A stretch of 64,000 bases of DNA, from NCBI GenBank assembly GCA_031420415.1, contig JANOMT010000024.1:62001-126000 (forward strand), read 5' to 3'. Shown here in pieces: positions 1-9,337 of this stretch (the stretch's first letter is position 1; every line of letters starts with the position of its first letter). The position numbers and the translations under genes are program-made. The DNA is from JANYGA01 sp031420415. GTDB lineage: Bacteria; Vulcanimicrobiota; Vulcanimicrobiia; Vulcanimicrobiales; Vulcanimicrobiaceae. Under the pieces are notes generated by a model that saw nothing but the letters and a program-made list of their open reading frames with translations, was not told the DNA's origin and made no database searches.

Positions 1-905
1 TGATCCGACGACGGATCGACGGCTTCGCTCTCCGCTCGCCCGCCCCGATGCGCGAGACGCGCGCGCGGCGGCGGCGCCATTTCGAGAAAACCGTCGAGAA
101 AGAGCTCGACACCGAAGTTCGTGACCGCACTTCCGAAAAAGACCGGCGTCGCATCGCCCGACATGAACGCGTCGCGATCGAACGCCGCGCCCGCGCCTTC
201 GAGGAGTTCGAGCCCGTCGCGAAATTCGCGATACGTGCCTTCGTCCGTGAGCTCGGCGAATTTGGGATCGTCGATATCCGTCACACGGACGGGCGCGCGC
301 TTCGCGCCGTGCGTGACGCGTTCGAAGAGATTGACGTCACGCGATTGCCGGTCGTACACGCCGCGAAACGAGGGACCGCTGCCGATCGGCCAGTTGATCG
401 GATACGTCGCGATTCCGAGTACTTTTTCGAGCTCGTCGAGGAGCTCGAGCGGATCGCGACTCGGGCGGTCCATCTTGTTGATGAACGTGAAGAGTGGGAT
501 GCGCCGCGAGCGACAGATTGCGAAGAGCTTTTTCGTCTGAGGTTCGACGCCTTTGGCGGCGTCGATGAGCATGACGGCTGAGTCGGCTGCGAGCAGCGTG
601 CGATACGTGTCTTCGCCGAAATCTTGATGGCCCGGCGTATCGAGCAGATTGATCGTGTGGCCTTTGTACGGAAACTGCAACACGGTCGACGTGATCGAAA
701 TACCACGTTCTTTCTCGAGCTCCATCCAGTCCGACGTTGCGCTCCGCGCGCGACGACGCGCCGAAACTTGGCCTGCCGTCGAGATCGCGCCCCCGTAGAG
801 CAAGAGCTTTTCGGTGAGCGTCGTCTTCCCGGCGTCGGGATGCGAAATGATCGCGAAGGTGCGGCGCCGTTCGACGGCCTCCGCAAGCGAGGAAGGTGGT
901 TCCAT
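1..905 (-). CDS. prfC: Peptide chain release factor 3 (N-terminal 301 residues, cut by window edge)
   Basis: Translational GTPase that recycles RF1/RF2 from the ribosome after termination; cytosolic. Reading the minus strand from the ATG at 905 gives an open frame to the window edge. The G1 P-loop HPDAGKTTL follows about 20 residues in, then ELEKERGISI (switch I area) and LLDTPGHQDFGEDT (G3; HQDF is the RF3 signature, unlike the HADF of EF-G or TypA), then NKMD (G4). About 300 of the usual ~525 residues are visible; the C-terminal domains lie outside. The next gene upstream (946-1425, same strand) ends 40 bases away. Identification is firm; only completeness is unknown. Confidence 0.95.
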   Translation of the reverse strand, partial: MEPPSSLAEAVERRRTFAIISHPDAGKTTLTEKLLLYGGAISTAGQVSARRRARSATSDWMELEKERGISITSTVLQFPYKGHTINLLDTPGHQDFGEDTYRTLLAADSAVMLIDAAKGVEPQTKKLFAICRSRRIPLFTFINKMDRPSRDPLELLDELEKVLGIATYPINWPIGSGPSFRGVYDRQSRDVNLFERVTHGAKRAPVRVTDIDDPKFAELTDEGTYREFRDGLELLEGAGAAFDRDAFMSGDATPVFFGSAVTNFGVELFLDGFLEMAPPPRARLAHRGGRAESEAVDPSSD

Positions 906-945
906 GTGCGCGTTTCGTTCGACGTATGCCCGAAAGGGCTTCCTG

Positions 946-1425
946 TCACCGCGCGCGCGGGACGTAGACTCGAACGTCGTCGCGAGCTCCATCGCGCCGC
1001 TCGACGACGATCTCGCTGCCCGCCGCAAAGAAGCGGACCGGTTGCGGAATAACGAGCCGATTCTCACCGCGCGTGACCGTCGCGGAATCCGCATCGACGA
1101 CGAGCGTACAATCGGCGGCGCGTAACCGAAAGGGCGTGGCGATCGGCGTCGTGCCTGCGAGAAGCACGCGCGCGAATGCGATCGTGCCGCTTCGGCTTGC
1201 TCGTTGATGGAAACACTCCGGCAGCGCCGAGAGCGCCCACGGTGCCGCGCCGGTTACCGGCAACGCCGTCGCGCGCGATCGGTCATGTTGATTCGGGCCC
1301 ACCGTCGCGCGCGGGTCGCTCGAAAAATGGCTCGCGGCGTCGTCGTGCGCCGCATGCGGAAGCGCGAGAACCAGCAGCGTGACCGCCACGACGATCGCGC
1401 TTGCGAGCGCGAGATAGCGTAACAC
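946..1425 (-). CDS. Small secreted or membrane-anchored protein, unknown function
   Basis: A 159-residue protein starting at a GTG. Residues about 3-25 form one hydrophobic stretch (YLALASAIVVAVTLLVLAL) typical of a signal peptide or membrane anchor. The rest is soluble and has no motif I recognise; the second half looks beta-rich (TLVVDADSATVTRGENRLVI). It sits 6 bases downstream of the GH130-type gene on the same strand, so the two are probably co-transcribed. A role with that enzyme is possible but there is no direct support. Confidence 0.6.
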   Translation of the reverse strand: MLRYLALASAIVVAVTLLVLALPHAAHDDAASHFSSDPRATVGPNQHDRSRATALPVTGAAPWALSALPECFHQRASRSGTIAFARVLLAGTTPIATPFRLRAADCTLVVDADSATVTRGENRLVIPQPVRFFAAGSEIVVERRDGARDDVRVYVPRAR

Positions 1426-1431
1426 GCGGCG

Positions 1432-2544
1432 CTACGCCGCGCTTTCTTCCTCACCGGCACCGACCGTCGTGCTCGCGCCGAGCGCGAAGGCGATGCGGCC
1501 GACACGCGAATCCGCCATGCCATAATACACGTCGAACTCGCGCGGTCGCGCGCCCGGGCGCACGTCGATCGCCGTCGGGAAGACGACGTTATTAACCATA
1601 CCGCGCCGTTCGTCGACGGTCTCCGGCGCGAAGACGGGAGCGGGCGAACGATAGCGCACGAGATGCGGTCGCTCGAAATCATGGATAACGATGCCCGCGC
1701 TGTAGCGCATGCCACTACACTTTCCGGCGGCATCGTACTGAGCGTCGACGCCGTGGAAGAACGAGAGCCAGCCCTCATCGATACGCAACGGTGGCGTCCC
1801 GCCGCCATTCTTGACGCGACCCCAATCGTGCGCGGGCTCGAGCACGAGCGCGCTCTCGGCGACGCGGACGAGATTGCTGCGGTCATGCAGCACGGCATCG
1901 AGCGGGACGTAGGCGACGCGCGTGCTCTCGCGGTCGCGCGCGGGCATGGCGAGAATGATCGGGAGCGCCGCGCACGCGTCGATGGCGGAGACATGGTTCA
2001 TCGGGCGATGGTAGAAAGCGAGGCTCGGCACGCCGCGTGGCGAGATCACGGGCTCGGGAAAAAACGCCGCGTCTTTATCGTCGCCGTTCGGCAGGCCGGG
2101 CGCCGAAAAATCGGCGAGCCCGAGACGCGTCCAGGCGTATCCGTCGTTCGAAAGCGCGAAGGCGATGCGCGGACCACTCGGACCGAACGCCGTGTAGCAC
2201 ATGACGTACGCATCGAGCAGCGGCACGAACGTCACGCGTGGATCTTCGCAGCCGTTGCCGCCGGGAACGTCGCGTATTTCATACGTTTCCTGCGGTTCGA
2301 GCGCGAAGCCGATGCGTGTGAAGATCGGCGCATCGGGCGAACCGCTCGCTTCCACGAGGCCGATGCGCGACGTATTACCCGCAGCGACCGCGCGCGGATA
2401 GAGCAGCAATTTTCCGTCGCGCGAACGCGCGCTTCCGGGATTGAGAACGCCTTCGATCTCACTCGCGTCTCCGTTCGGTTCGAGCGCGATGCCCAAGCGC
2501 GTAATCTGCGTCTCGAGCGACGCGAGCGTGTTCACGTGTATCAA
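1432..2544 (-). CDS. GH130-type glycoside phosphorylase/hydrolase
   Basis: A 370-residue protein resembling the five-bladed beta-propeller glycosidases of family GH130 (beta-mannoside phosphorylases and relatives). It contains GNGCEDPRVTFV, matching the conserved EDPR segment that carries the catalytic aspartate, and GWLSFFHGVD, also typical of the family. No signal peptide, so cytosolic; the family splits beta-mannosides or related glycosides, often by phosphorolysis. Substrate cannot be told. The frame opens at a TTG (2544) preceded by GAGAGG; a GTG three codons later is an alternative. A small secreted protein gene follows 6 bases downstream. Family assignment is good, specificity unknown. 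Confidence 0.8.
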   Translation of the reverse strand: MIHVNTLASLETQITRLGIALEPNGDASEIEGVLNPGSARSRDGKLLLYPRAVAAGNTSRIGLVEASGSPDAPIFTRIGFALEPQETYEIRDVPGGNGCEDPRVTFVPLLDAYVMCYTAFGPSGPRIAFALSNDGYAWTRLGLADFSAPGLPNGDDKDAAFFPEPVISPRGVPSLAFYHRPMNHVSAIDACAALPIILAMPARDRESTRVAYVPLDAVLHDRSNLVRVAESALVLEPAHDWGRVKNGGGTPPLRIDEGWLSFFHGVDAQYDAAGKCSGMRYSAGIVIHDFERPHLVRYRSPAPVFAPETVDERRGMVNNVVFPTAIDVRPGARPREFDVYYGMADSRVGRIAFALGASTTVGAGEEESAA

Positions 2545-2632
2545 ACGAGCCTCTCGTGCCGGATGATAGCCTTTTCGGCGTTCCCGAGAGTATCGGTCAC
2601 CTCTGCCCTCGCATCAAGGGGCAAGTGCAAAG

Positions 2633-3067
2633 TTATTTCAGGACGGTCGATGCGACGGCTTCCCCTTCGGGCGTCACGACGTCGAGAATCGACCGCGAGC
2701 GATAGACGGAGTTCGGAACGACCCAGAGCGTATACGTCCGATAGTTCTCATCCGGTTCGCCGCCATCGGCCGGAGCGCGCTCGAAGGCCACGATGCGCAC
2801 CCTCTCGTTATTCGCGCGAATCGACTCGATCGTTTGATGCCAACCGCTCTCGGTATGCGGTCCCATGAGCAAGAGGACGCCGAACTCGTGGTTGAAACGG
2901 ACGGGTGCCTTGATGCCGAACTCTTCGAGATCGTGTCGATTACGCACGATAGCGATTTGATTGCGGCCCGGCATCGTGGTCGTCCCCTGCCGATACGTTT
3001 TGACGCGAACCTCGCGACATCCGACGAGCAGGAATGCGAACGCGACGAGGGCCGCAATGCGCTTCAT
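2633..3067 (-). CDS. Lipoprotein, PrcB C-terminal-like
   Basis: A 144-residue predicted lipoprotein. The open frame runs further upstream, but the ATG at 3067 begins MKRIAALVAFAFLLVGC, a clean lipoprotein signal with lipobox LVGC, so I take that start. The mature part (ESGWHQTIESI, then RVRIVAFERAPADGG, then VVPNSVYRSRSILDVVTPEG) loosely resembles the PrcB C-terminal domain of protease-complex subunits, in which a Gly-rich turn is followed by beta strands. This is a weak, by-eye match. The gene is divergent from 3119-3820, with about 50 bases between the starts. Confidence 0.6.
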   Translation of the reverse strand: MKRIAALVAFAFLLVGCREVRVKTYRQGTTTMPGRNQIAIVRNRHDLEEFGIKAPVRFNHEFGVLLLMGPHTESGWHQTIESIRANNERVRIVAFERAPADGGEPDENYRTYTLWVVPNSVYRSRSILDVVTPEGEAVASTVLK

Positions 3068-3118
3068 TCCTGCGGGTTTCGAGGAACGGCCTCGGTCGCC
3101 TCGCGAAAGAAGGACGCT

Positions 3119-3820
3119 ATGATCGCATGCGTCGTCCGCTCCGTCGCATTGGTTGCCATCGTTTGGCCGACCGGAGCTGGAGCTGCGGGAAACCCCCTGC
3201 ATGCAATCGATCATGTCTCGACAACGCAATCGATCTGCGTAAACGTCGTCGTCCACGCAAATGCAGCGATCGACGCTCGGGTCAAAGCCGACCTCACGCT
3301 CGCGGCGGCGCTCCTACGCTTGCGCTCGAACGACTTCGACGACATCCTCACGCAACGCGGCGCTCTCGGTGACGTCGTCGGGTACGCCTCCACGCTCGCC
3401 GACTTCGCAACGCGCGGGAACGAGGAAACGAAACGACTCGCAGCCCTTGCCGACGACGGCTCGCCGCGCGCGAGCGACCTCCGCACGTTTGCCGAAGCTC
3501 TCGCTCGCACGTTCGAATTCGATCGAAGCAGCGCGATGTTGCTTGCGAGTCTGCCGGGAACGTTACAGATTCGCGAACTTCGCGAAAAGCCGGGCGGCAT
3601 CGGATCGCGACCCGATCCGATCCAGCGCGGCGAGTTCAGCCGCGGTCCGAGTCGATCGAACGATTCCGACGTCCTGCACTTACCCGCACCCGCGCGGACC
3701 ACGACGCCCGGCACGTACGCACGTTCCACGGCTGTCGAGATCGAATCGGGCACGAAAGCTGTTTCGAACGACGAAAGTCGTGCCGCAGCGGTCGTTGAGG
3801 CAGCGGTCACGGGCTGCTAG
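3119..3820 (+). CDS. Secreted protein of unknown function
   Basis: A 233-residue protein. The ATG at 3119 is preceded by AAGAAGGA and begins MIACVVRSVALVAIVWP, a short signal peptide ending near GAGAAG; the longer upstream frame overlaps the divergent lipoprotein gene and is not used. The middle is alpha-helical and rich in Ala, Leu, Arg and Asp (residues about 45-150); the C-terminus is low-complexity and ends in Cys. I recognise no family. It precedes ctaA by about 85 bases on the same strand, but nothing links it to heme biosynthesis. Confidence 0.6.
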   Translation: MIACVVRSVALVAIVWPTGAGAAGNPLHAIDHVSTTQSICVNVVVHANAAIDARVKADLTLAAALLRLRSNDFDDILTQRGALGDVVGYASTLADFATRGNEETKRLAALADDGSPRASDLRTFAEALARTFEFDRSSAMLLASLPGTLQIRELREKPGGIGSRPDPIQRGEFSRGPSRSNDSDVLHLPAPARTTTPGTYARSTAVEIESGTKAVSNDESRAAAVVEAAVTGC

Positions 3821-3904
3821 AAGGCGAACCTTAACCTGTCACCGCGGCGAACGGCCCCAAAGTCGTTGCCGCGTGATCCTTCAGGCCTCTAGAGTAATGA
3901 TGTT

Positions 3905-4849
3905 GTGAAGCTCTTCCGTGGATTTGCCGTCGCAAGCGCCGCGCTTGCGTTCGTTCTCGTTGTGCTCGGTAGTTGGGTCCGTATTAACGATGCCGGCTTG
4001 ACCTGTCCCGACTGGCCCTTATGCAAGGGCGCCCTCGTGCCCGCGCTTCAAGGCGGCATCGTGCTGGAATGGTCGCATCGTCTCGTCGCATTTCTCGAGG
4101 GCTTCGTCGTGCTCGGGGCGATCGTGACGGGCTTCCGCGCCCGGCGCAACATTGCAGGCGTCACCCCGACACTCATCGCGCTCGGCATTATCTTTCTCGC
4201 TCAGGTCTCACTCGGCGGCGCGACCGTCTTGCTCGCGAACTCGCCCCTCTCCGTGATGCTGCACTGGGGCATGGCGATGGCGCTTCTCGCGACGCTCACC
4301 ACGCTCGCGGCCCTCTCGATCCTCGTGCCGCCCCGCGACGACTCGCGCCGTGCGTTTGCAGGCGCGGGCGAGAGCGCGGCACCTGCCCTCGCGATCGCGG
4401 CGGGATTCGCTTTCGTCACGATGTGCATTGGCGCGTACGTGAGTTCCAGCTATGCGGGCCTCGCCTGTTCGACCGTGCCCGCGTGCGATGGAACACTTTT
4501 GGGAGCGACGACACCGCAACTCGTGCAGATGCTCCATCGCCTCGCGGCCGTCGCTTTCGCGATCGTCGCAGTGATCGCCACGTTCGTCGCGTGGCAGGGT
4601 ACTTCGGCGCGCGCGAAAGCGTTCGCAAGCATCGGTGCCACGCTCGTCTTCGCGCAGATCGCGCTCGGCGTCGGTAACGTCGTTTGGCATTTGCCGACGG
4701 CATTGCGTGAAGCACACGCCGCAAACGCCGGCGCAACGTTTCTGGCCTTCGTGATCGCTGCCGTTCTTGCCGCACTCGAACCGTCAATCGCAACCGCGTC
4801 GCTGCCCGATCGTGTGCGCGCGCCGCGGCGTATCGCGACGAACGCATGA
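3905..4849 (+). CDS. ctaA: Heme A synthase (COX15/CtaA family)
   Basis: Membrane enzyme that oxidises the C8 methyl of heme O to the formyl group of heme A, for cytochrome oxidase. 314 residues with about eight membrane segments in two four-helix halves. Each half carries the family's cysteine pair (CPDWPLC near residue 35 and CSTVPAC near residue 190) and histidines in EWSHRL, MLHWGMA, QMLHRLA and REAHAAN that ligate hemes. The GTG start at 3905 gives the usual N-terminus. The stop overlaps the ctaB start by 4 bases (ATGA), so the two are translationally coupled. The oxidase they serve is encoded at 9338-13239. Confidence 0.95.
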   Translation: MKLFRGFAVASAALAFVLVVLGSWVRINDAGLTCPDWPLCKGALVPALQGGIVLEWSHRLVAFLEGFVVLGAIVTGFRARRNIAGVTPTLIALGIIFLAQVSLGGATVLLANSPLSVMLHWGMAMALLATLTTLAALSILVPPRDDSRRAFAGAGESAAPALAIAAGFAFVTMCIGAYVSSSYAGLACSTVPACDGTLLGATTPQLVQMLHRLAAVAFAIVAVIATFVAWQGTSARAKAFASIGATLVFAQIALGVGNVVWHLPTALREAHAANAGATFLAFVIAAVLAALEPSIATASLPDRVRAPRRIATNA

Positions 4850-5763
4850 GTTCAACCCTCTCGCGGCTCGACGGCAACGTCCCGTTACTGCATGGCGGAT
4901 GGCGCGGAACGCTCGTCGATTATTACGAGCTCACAAAGCCGCGCATCATGTACCTCTTGCTCATCACGACGTTCGCCGCGATGCTCATGGCCGCACACGG
5001 TTTTCCGCCGCTCGGCATCACGCTCGTGACGCTCTTGGGCGGCGGGCTCGCGGCGGGTTCGGCGGGGGCGTTCAATTGCGTGATCGATCGCGATATCGAT
5101 CGCTTGATGGCGCGAACGATGTCGCGCCCGATTGCAGCCGGTCGGATCTCGCCAATTGCCGGCGCGATTTTTGCGACGTTGCTCGGCATCATCTCGTTCG
5201 TCGTGCTCTATCGCTTTGCGAATCCACTCGCCGCGTGGCTCTCACTCGGTGGCAACGCGTATTACGTCATCATTTATACGCTTTGGCTCAAGCGCAGAAC
5301 AACGCTCAACATCGTGATCGGCGGCGCGGCCGGTGCGGTCCCGCCGCTCGTCGGTTGGGCCGCTATTACACATTCGATCGGTGGGCCCGCGCTCGGTCTT
5401 TTCGCGCTGATTTTTTTCTGGACGCCGCCGCATTTTTGGGCGCTCGCCCTGATGGCCAACACCGACTATCATAAAGCGAAGGTGCCGATGTTACCGAACG
5501 TGCGTGGTGCCGCTCACACGAAAATTGAGATCTTCATCTACACGATCGTTCTCGTGGCGATGTCGCTCGCGCTCACGCCGTTACACGTCATGGGACTGTG
5601 GTATTTCATACCGGCTGCAATCCTCGGAGCTATTTTTATCTACCATGCATGGCGCATGTTTTCGGGACCGACGAAACCGATGGCGCGCATCACGTTCAAA
5701 TACTCGCTGCTCTATCTCGCGCTGATGTGCGTCGCGATGGTCGCCGACCGCGTCATCGGATAG
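4846..5763 (+). CDS. ctaB: Protoheme IX farnesyltransferase (heme O synthase)
   Basis: UbiA-superfamily prenyltransferase that adds a farnesyl group to heme B to make heme O, the substrate of CtaA. 305 residues, about nine membrane helices. The first Asp-rich motif is clear (NCVIDRDIDRLMARTMSRP, near residues 80-100) and the second loop carries ALMANTDYHKAKVPMLP, typical of this enzyme. Overlaps ctaA by 4 bases; the MFS gene starts 7 bases after its stop, so a three-gene transcript is likely. Confidence 0.95.
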   Translation: MSSTLSRLDGNVPLLHGGWRGTLVDYYELTKPRIMYLLLITTFAAMLMAAHGFPPLGITLVTLLGGGLAAGSAGAFNCVIDRDIDRLMARTMSRPIAAGRISPIAGAIFATLLGIISFVVLYRFANPLAAWLSLGGNAYYVIIYTLWLKRRTTLNIVIGGAAGAVPPLVGWAAITHSIGGPALGLFALIFFWTPPHFWALALMANTDYHKAKVPMLPNVRGAAHTKIEIFIYTIVLVAMSLALTPLHVMGLWYFIPAAILGAIFIYHAWRMFSGPTKPMARITFKYSLLYLALMCVAMVADRVIG

Positions 5764-5770
5764 CGCGCGC

Positions 5771-7201
5771 GTGGCCAGGACGACGCGCTCGCTTCCCGAG
5801 CCGCCATCGACGGCCGTCGCGGGCCATACCTTCGATCGCTCCCATCTCCCGTTGCTGCTAACCCTCGCGCTCGGTGTTTTCGCGGGAGCACTCGATCTCG
5901 GCGTCCTCTCACCCGCTCTGCCCGCGATCGCGCACGGCTTCGGCATTACGCCGCGCGATGTGGCGTGGACGTTCACGCTCTATCTCTTTGCGACCGTCGT
6001 CTCGATTCCGATCATGACGAAGCTCTCCGACGTCGTCGGGCGACGTTCGATCTATTCGCTCTGCGTCGGCATTTTTGCGGCGGGAAGCGTGCTCGCCATC
6101 ATCGCACCGAACTACACGATCTTCTTGATCGCTCGCGGCATTCAAGCCGTGGGTGCGGGCGGCATCTTCCCCGTCGCAACGGCAGCCATCGCCGATCGCG
6201 TACCCCCCGAGCGGCGCGGTTCGGCGCTCGGTTTGCTCGGCGCCGTGTGGGGCCTCGCCGCGATTATCGGCCCCAATATCGGCGGCGTCATCACGCATTT
6301 CTTTTCGTGGCACTGGATCTTCATCGCGAACGTACCGCTCGCGATCGTCGTGATCGCACTCGCGCAAAAGTACGTTCCGCAAACCGCCGCCCGCGTGCGC
6401 GGGCCGCTGGATGTCGCTGGGCTCGTCGTACTCTCCGTCGGATTACTCGGCGTGATGATCGGTCTCACGCGGCTCGATACGCAAGCCGTGACGTTCGGGA
6501 ACGGTGCGACGATTGCGGCACTCGGGATCGCCATCGTCGCCTTTATCGCACTCGTGCCGATCGAACGCCGCGCCGTGGCACCCGTCATCTCACCCGCGCT
6601 CTTCAAATCTCGTCAACTCGTGTTCACCTACAGTCTCGAGATCCTCATCGGCGTGCTTGAAGGCGCGCTCTTCTTCATTCCCGCCGCACTCGTCGCAGCC
6701 GATCGTATCTCGTTCGTTGCTGCGGGCGCGATCGCCGCGATCGGCGCGCTGATGTTCGTCGCGGTCATTCCCGTTGCGGGGCGCGCGCTCGATGCGATCG
6801 GCAGTCGAGCGGTGCTCACCGTCGGCGCGACGTTTACGGCGTTCGGGCTCGCGTTCTTCGCAGCCACGCTCGAGCATCTGTGGTTCGCGATCGCGGGAAT
6901 TGCGATCGCCGGCATCGGATTCGGCGCACTCCTCGGCGCGCCGACACGCTACATCATCACGAACGAAGTACCGCCAAGTTCGCGCGCGACGGCGGTCGGA
7001 CTCTTGAGCATCTTCCTCATTATCGGTCAGATCTTCGGCGGATCACTCGCGGGTGGCGCGATCGGCGGACGCATCGACGACGTGGGCGCGTACCGTCTCG
7101 CCTATGAAATCTTCGCGGTGGTCGCCGTCATCGCGGTCGTCGGAACCTTCGGTCTCGCCTCACGCGAGACCGAACGAAAAGAACCCGTAGTCGCGCCATA
7201 A
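5771..7201 (+). CDS. MFS drug:H+ antiporter, DHA2/EmrB type
   Basis: A 476-residue major facilitator with about 14 predicted membrane helices. The loop 2-3 motif A is visible as KLSDVVGRRS, followed by the antiporter-type RGIQAVGAGGIFPV, matching drug-efflux carriers of the DHA2 family. The GTG start lies 7 bases after the ctaB stop, suggesting co-transcription with ctaA-ctaB, although an export pump has no obvious role in heme A synthesis. The substrate cannot be predicted. Confidence 0.85.
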   Translation: MARTTRSLPEPPSTAVAGHTFDRSHLPLLLTLALGVFAGALDLGVLSPALPAIAHGFGITPRDVAWTFTLYLFATVVSIPIMTKLSDVVGRRSIYSLCVGIFAAGSVLAIIAPNYTIFLIARGIQAVGAGGIFPVATAAIADRVPPERRGSALGLLGAVWGLAAIIGPNIGGVITHFFSWHWIFIANVPLAIVVIALAQKYVPQTAARVRGPLDVAGLVVLSVGLLGVMIGLTRLDTQAVTFGNGATIAALGIAIVAFIALVPIERRAVAPVISPALFKSRQLVFTYSLEILIGVLEGALFFIPAALVAADRISFVAAGAIAAIGALMFVAVIPVAGRALDAIGSRAVLTVGATFTAFGLAFFAATLEHLWFAIAGIAIAGIGFGALLGAPTRYIITNEVPPSSRATAVGLLSIFLIIGQIFGGSLAGGAIGGRIDDVGAYRLAYEIFAVVAVIAVVGTFGLASRETERKEPVVAP

Positions 7202-7230
7202 CATCCAGCTGCGATATCGTGGCGCGCTAG

Positions 7231-7593
7231 CTATATCCGGCCAGGCTCGACGCGATCGAGCCGCTCGACGAGCGCCGATGCGAACGAGCTGATCTGCGTT
7301 TGGTGATCGACGATGAACGGGACGTCGACCAACGCGAAGGTCGCAATCCCAAAAAGCGCTTCGAGCGCGACGACGGAGAGCGCGCGACGGCCGAACGACG
7401 CGGCCGGACCGAATACGACAAAACCGATCGCAACGACCGAAGCTAAGACACGCATAAAAACGAGTGGATGGCAGGGGATCTCCCCGATCCGTGCGGCCGT
7501 CGCTGCCAAAGCAACCACGACGAGCGCGCACTGTGCCCAACTCCGTCGTCGAAGGCGTGGAATCCGAACACCTAACGTACGTACGGATATCAT
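7231..7593 (-). CDS. Small membrane protein, unknown
   Basis: A 120-residue protein with about three hydrophobic segments (around residues 20-38, 45-65 and 72-95) after a short Arg-rich N-terminus, and a polar C-tail. No family recognised. It follows the SCO-like gene (stop at 7666) on the same strand after about 70 bases. An overlapping plus-strand frame has a less protein-like composition, so I favour this strand. Existence is moderately supported. Confidence 0.45.
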   Translation of the reverse strand: MISVRTLGVRIPRLRRRSWAQCALVVVALAATAARIGEIPCHPLVFMRVLASVVAIGFVVFGPAASFGRRALSVVALEALFGIATFALVDVPFIVDHQTQISSFASALVERLDRVEPGRI

Positions 7594-7665
7594 CTACGAA
7601 TCGTATCGCGCGAGCGCTAAATAGAACGGGTCGAAGGACCTATTCCCGACGAGTCCTGCGGTCTG

Positions 7666-8703
7666 CTACGTGGTGCCGCGCGCGATCCCACGCCCGACGC
7701 GCCAAAGAAGGTAGCCAAAAAAGATGGCGATTGCGAAAACCGTCAATAAATCGGTGAAGCCCGAAAACCCCGCAACGCCGTTGCCGCAAATCGAGACCGC
7801 TGCCGACGAAAGCCATAGGTCGAGCCGTTCGATCGGATTGGAGGCGAGTCGCTCGTCGTGTTGTACCGCGGCGACGATCTCATCCGGCGTCCACGCTCCT
7901 TCATCAACGAGCTCGCGGATCGCCCCGTATTTGTCGAGGATGACGGTACGTTCGGGATGGATGATGCCGATGCGTTCGTCGGGAAATGCCGTGACGTCGA
8001 ATTGCGCGGCGAAGTCGAGGACAGCTTCGGGATCGCCCGTCGCGAGCGACCAGCGCGCCGCATCGACTCCGAACGTCTGCCCATAGGCCGTGAGCACCGC
8101 GGGGCGATCGTAAGCGGGATCGAGCGTTACCTCAACGAGATGCACGGGCGAGCCCGCGAAGCGCTGTTGCAAGAGTCGAAAACGCGACGTAATCAGGGGA
8201 CATTCGCGCGGATCGCGACAGCGAGAATACGCAAAGGCCATAACGACGGTCTGTCCGCGTAAATCGTGCAGTGAAAACGTGCGACCACGCTGATCGAGGA
8301 ATGTGGCGTTCGGAGCGTACTCTCCGACCGCGACGTGATGCACGTTGCGAAAGATTTGCGGCGCTGCGACGAGTGCGGCTGCTCCCGTGATCTTTTGTGA
8401 TCCGCGCGCGACGACCGATGCGAGGCTCCACGGCGTCACATCCACGTCGGTCGTCGCATCGAGCGTCAGACCGACTCGAAGGCGAGCGAAATCCGCTTTC
8501 GAGCGAACGGAAAACGTTGCGACTCCTGCGGGCTTCCCGAGCATGGCATCGTGGCGGATCACGACGCGTTGCGTCGCGGGAACCGTCGCGAGCACGAGCC
8601 CGTGCATCTTTCCAACGTGCGCGCTCGCACTCGACAAAACCGCAACGATGAAGACCACGATCGAGCCGAGGAGGGCCATCATTCGCACCGAACCGCAGCC
8701 CAT
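7666..8703 (-). CDS. SCO1/SenC-like copper/electron-transfer protein with C-terminal membrane anchor
   Basis: Predicted assembly factor delivering copper or electrons to the CuA site of the oxidase. Residues about 8-28 form a signal or anchor; the middle 150-330 is thioredoxin-like. It carries SRCRDPRECPLITSRF, the Cys-x5-Cys-Pro variant found in SCO-like proteins, and a later His near the IGIIHPERTVILD strand. An unusual extra hydrophobic segment (TDLLTVFAIAIFFGYLLW) closes the protein. Start chosen at the ATG 8703; two adjacent ATGs at 8682 and 8679 are alternatives, and the frame also extends further upstream across the divergent gene. Lies between ctaA-ctaB and the cox operon. Confidence 0.8.
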   Translation of the reverse strand: MGCGSVRMMALLGSIVVFIVAVLSSASAHVGKMHGLVLATVPATQRVVIRHDAMLGKPAGVATFSVRSKADFARLRVGLTLDATTDVDVTPWSLASVVARGSQKITGAAALVAAPQIFRNVHHVAVGEYAPNATFLDQRGRTFSLHDLRGQTVVMAFAYSRCRDPRECPLITSRFRLLQQRFAGSPVHLVEVTLDPAYDRPAVLTAYGQTFGVDAARWSLATGDPEAVLDFAAQFDVTAFPDERIGIIHPERTVILDKYGAIRELVDEGAWTPDEIVAAVQHDERLASNPIERLDLWLSSAAVSICGNGVAGFSGFTDLLTVFAIAIFFGYLLWRVGRGIARGTT

Positions 8704-8728
8704 GGTGCCAGGGGATACCGAGGGCAAT

Positions 8729-9289
8729 ATGGCGCTCCTACGCAGGCCGTGGACCAAGGCCGAGCGCCGCGTCGTACTCCACGGCCTACTCGGGCGTTTC
8801 CTCATAGCCATCGAGCCGGTGCTTTGCTCGATCGTGTTCGGTTCGCTCACGATAGCCCTCATGTTCCTGCCACTTCCCGCGACTTCGACTCTCACGCGCT
8901 GGGAATCTGCGATTATTATCGCGCCGATCTTCGGACTCGTCACGATCGCCTTCGTCCTGTATGCGACGGTCGTCTTATTGACGCCCGTTCGCGCGTTCCT
9001 ACAAACATTCTCGCCGATTTATATCGTTGATGGTTACGTCCGATATCGGAGACCCGACCACCATACCGAGGCCGATTCCAATGGGTACATCGCCGTGCTC
9101 AACGAGGACCGTGGCGCCGTGGCGGAATGGCCCTCGATCGGCGAGGCGCCCATACCAGATTCGCTCCGTCCTGCGCTCATCGAATTTTCGTTTTACGGCG
9201 GCATCCACCGCATCGACGGTCGTTCGACGGGTGTCCTCCCGGAGTCGATGCCACTCGCGGGCGTTGGCGACAATCGACCACGGTTCTGA
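8729..9289 (+). CDS. Membrane protein, unknown
   Basis: A 186-residue protein with two hydrophobic helices (about residues 22-48 and 58-85) and a soluble C-terminal half beginning IYIVDGYVRYR. The ATG at 8729 is preceded by GAGGG at a good distance; the upstream part of the frame overlaps the divergent SCO-like gene and is discarded. Only 25 bases separate the two divergent starts, so promoters must lie inside the opposite genes. Convergent with the cox operon. No family recognised; a role in the oxidase region is only suggested by location. Confidence 0.6.
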   Translation: MALLRRPWTKAERRVVLHGLLGRFLIAIEPVLCSIVFGSLTIALMFLPLPATSTLTRWESAIIIAPIFGLVTIAFVLYATVVLLTPVRAFLQTFSPIYIVDGYVRYRRPDHHTEADSNGYIAVLNEDRGAVAEWPSIGEAPIPDSLRPALIEFSFYGGIHRIDGRSTGVLPESMPLAGVGDNRPRF

Positions 9290-9337
9290 CTCACAACCGA
9301 ATCGCGGCGATTTCGGCGCTCAGCTACAGAAACGTCC

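Noticed and set aside
281..949. Minus-strand 222-codon frame at the left edge
   Set aside because: It is the wrong frame of prfC; the correct frame gives clear RF3 motifs and runs off the window edge.
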